In this document: in pieces, positions 62,700-64,000 of the stretch
Numbering within the stretch: the stretch's first letter is position 1
How the letters are laid out: each line of letters begins with the position of its first letter
Source: Asanoa ferruginea
GTDB lineage: Bacteria > Actinomycetota > Actinomycetes > Mycobacteriales > Micromonosporaceae
NCBI RefSeq assembly: GCF_003387075.1
Contig: NZ_QUMQ01000001.1
Location: 3,162,001 to 3,226,000 of the forward strand
Reading direction: 5' to 3'
DNA length: 64,000 nt
Program-made: the position numbers and the translations under genes
The notes under the pieces: generated by a model
What the model was told of the DNA's origin: nothing
Databases searched by the model: none
Seen by the model: only the letters and a program-made list of their open reading frames with translations

Positions 62700-63458
62700 A
62701 TGACTAACCCTTATGGGTCACCGCAGGTGCCCGGTCCGCCGCAATACGGGCAGTCGCCGAATCCCGTGGATCCGACCGCCGCATTCGGGGCTCCGCCCGG
62801 TTATCCGGCGCCGCCCACGAAAAAGAAGCGGTGGCTCGTGCCGACCCTGGTCGGCGGTGGTCTGGTGCTCGTGCTCTGTTGCGGCGGTGCCATCGTCGCG
62901 GCCGCCAACGGCGACGACAAGCCTGACACCAAGCAGGCCAGCGATGTCACCGGCGCCGGGCCGGCGGCCGCGCCACCAGCCACGAAGGCCGCTGCCGAGC
63001 CGACAACCGAACCAGCGACGGAGCCGGAGCCGGAGGGAGAAAAGCAGGGTCCGCCGAGCGCCAAGGTGGGCAAGACCATCGTGATCAGCGGCGGGCTGTT
63101 GGAGGGCGACGAAATGGCCTTCACCGTCAAGTCGGTGAAGCCCGCCCGATCCGACAACATGTTCACGCAACCAGGCGCCGGCAAGAAATACATCGCCGTC
63201 GACATTTCGGTGTTGATGAAAAAGGGCGACGCGCTGATGACCGGCAACGAGATCACGTTGCAGGGCCAGGACGGCGAGGTCTACAACAACCAGTTCGTGG
63301 TGCACGACGACGCTTTCGAATGGGCCCAGCTGTCGGCCGGCCAGCGTAAATCCGGGCTGGTGTTCTTCGAGGTGCCCAAGGCGTTCGCCCTCAAGGGTGC
63401 CAAGGTGCTGGTGCGCGACTTCTGGGACAGCAAGCCGGCCGGGGCCTGGCTGCTCTAA
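62700..63458 (+). CDS. DUF4352-type membrane protein
   Basis: A 252-aa protein: a Pro/Gly/Tyr-rich cytoplasmic lead (N-P-Y-G-S-P-Q-V-P-G-P-P), K-K-K-R-W, one membrane helix (about residues 45-68, with C-C-G-G), an Ala/Pro/Glu linker, and an extracellular immunoglobulin-like domain of the DUF4352 type (A-F-T-V-K-S-V-K, G-K-K-Y-I-A-V-D-I-S-V, G-N-E-I-T-L-Q-G-Q-D-G-E-V-Y). The ATG at 62700 has a GGAGG site nine bases upstream. Function unknown; such proteins are common on actinobacterial surfaces. Confidence 0.85.
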   Translation: MTNPYGSPQVPGPPQYGQSPNPVDPTAAFGAPPGYPAPPTKKKRWLVPTLVGGGLVLVLCCGGAIVAAANGDDKPDTKQASDVTGAGPAAAPPATKAAAEPTTEPATEPEPEGEKQGPPSAKVGKTIVISGGLLEGDEMAFTVKSVKPARSDNMFTQPGAGKKYIAVDISVLMKKGDALMTGNEITLQGQDGEVYNNQFVVHDDAFEWAQLSAGQRKSGLVFFEVPKAFALKGAKVLVRDFWDSKPAGAWLL

Positions 63459-63480
63459 CTCAGGCTGGCATGCTGTGGCC

Positions 63481-64000
63481 ATGAGTCTGGATGGTGTGGT
63501 CGCGCTGGTAACGGGTGGCTCGCGGGGGATCGGGCGGGCCACCGCCCAGCGGTTCGCGGCCGAGGGTGCGACGGTCGTCGTGCACTACGTGAGCAACAAG
63601 GCCGCCGCGCAGGAGACGCTCGACAGTCTCGGTGCCGGCGCGCACGAGATGCGGCAGGCCGATCTCAAGGACCCGGGCCAGGTCAAGGATCTCGTCGACC
63701 TCACCATCGCTCGGCACGGGACCATCGGGGTCCTGGTCAACAACGCCGGGGTTTACGAGAACCATCCGGTGTTGGAGACCTCCTACGACGAGTGGCAGGA
63801 GATCTGGCGGCGCACGCTAGACACCAACCTGGTCGGGCCGGCCAACCTGGTGCACGCGGTCGTGCCGCACATGGTCGCGGCCGGCGGCGGGCGGATCATC
63901 AACATCACCTCGCGGGGCGCGTTCCGCGGCGAGGCGAGCCACCCCGCCTACGGGGCCAGCAAGGCCGGGCTCAACAGCTTCAGCCAGTCGCTCGCGAAAG
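63481..64000 (+). CDS. SDR-family oxidoreductase, truncated by window edge
   Basis: The first 173 residues of a short-chain dehydrogenase. The nucleotide loop T-G-G-S-R-G-I-G is at about 11-18, N-N-A-G at about 87-90, the catalytic Ser in I-N-I-T-S-R and the Y-G-A-S-K pair near 157-161. This is the 3-oxoacyl-ACP reductase-like (FabG) subgroup by pattern. The ATG at 63481 is preceded by CATGCT six bases upstream, a weak leaderless -10. The gene continues beyond the right edge. Confidence 0.9.
   Translation, partial: MSLDGVVALVTGGSRGIGRATAQRFAAEGATVVVHYVSNKAAAQETLDSLGAGAHEMRQADLKDPGQVKDLVDLTIARHGTIGVLVNNAGVYENHPVLETSYDEWQEIWRRTLDTNLVGPANLVHAVVPHMVAAGGGRIINITSRGAFRGEASHPAYGASKAGLNSFSQSLAK

Overview
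The window is a 64-kb piece of a high-GC actinobacterial chromosome. The sequence is densely packed, GTG starts are common, and the gene set is typical of the phylum: Maf, an epsilon subunit of acyl-CoA carboxylase, a mycosin-type protease, Eis-like acetyltransferase, PhoH2, ECF sigma factors, GTP-dependent PEP carboxykinase and an F420-less cell-wall set. The protein flavour suggests the Micromonosporaceae, but this is an inference. Two blocks follow gene orders known from Mycobacterium tuberculosis: PH-protein/birA/accD/accE/maf (Rv3278c-Rv3282) and phoH2/glpX/DUF4245/xseBA/ispH/ychF (Rv1095-Rv1112). No rRNA, tRNA, CRISPR array or complete mobile element was seen.

Layout. 1-3.4 kb: PadR tail, DrrAB-type exporter, MFS transporter. 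3.4-7 kb: maf, then a low-GC type VII secretion satellite (mycosin plus two substrate-like proteins) and accE. 7-14 kb: an accessory block with a Ser/Thr kinase with a long TSP-rich stalk, an M50-like membrane peptidase, a SigE-type sigma factor with its membrane partner, and a MarR repressor facing a luciferase-like oxidoreductase fused to hemerythrin. 14-17.5 kb: accD, a 24-nt-repeat ORF and birA. 17.6-21.5 kb: PH protein, Eis-like acetyltransferase, two GtrA proteins and a sigma factor with its own zinc-finger tail. 21.8-28 kb: pckG, a prenyl reductase, a cis-prenyltransferase, a lipoprotein and otsB. 28-30 kb: an XRE-type regulator with a palindromic operator cluster facing small unknown genes. 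30-44 kb: phoH2, a reductase, a secreted transglycosylase-like protein, a trypsin, a rhomboid, an FNR, glpX, lipoproteins, xseBA, ispH and rmuC. 44-50 kb: valS and a class A PBP. 50-53.7 kb: a two-gene TIR / TIR-NACHT module that looks like an antiphage or conflict system. 53.7-64 kb: YciI, ychF, an MBL hydrolase, Ada-AlkA plus Ogt alkylation repair, a heterodimeric ABC exporter, an 850-bp non-coding stretch with short repeats, a DUF4352 protein and the start of an SDR gene.

The genes co-operate in several recognisable ways. AccD, AccE and BirA build and biotinylate the acyl-CoA carboxylase. XseA/XseB form exonuclease VII. The Ada-AlkA/Ogt pair repairs alkylated DNA. The two ABC half-transporters show complementary degeneracy of one ATP site. 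The TIR protein keeps a catalytic glutamate that its NACHT-fused partner has lost. A strong regulatory theme is leaderless initiation: fifteen genes carry a TANNNT hexamer exactly six bases before the chosen start codon.
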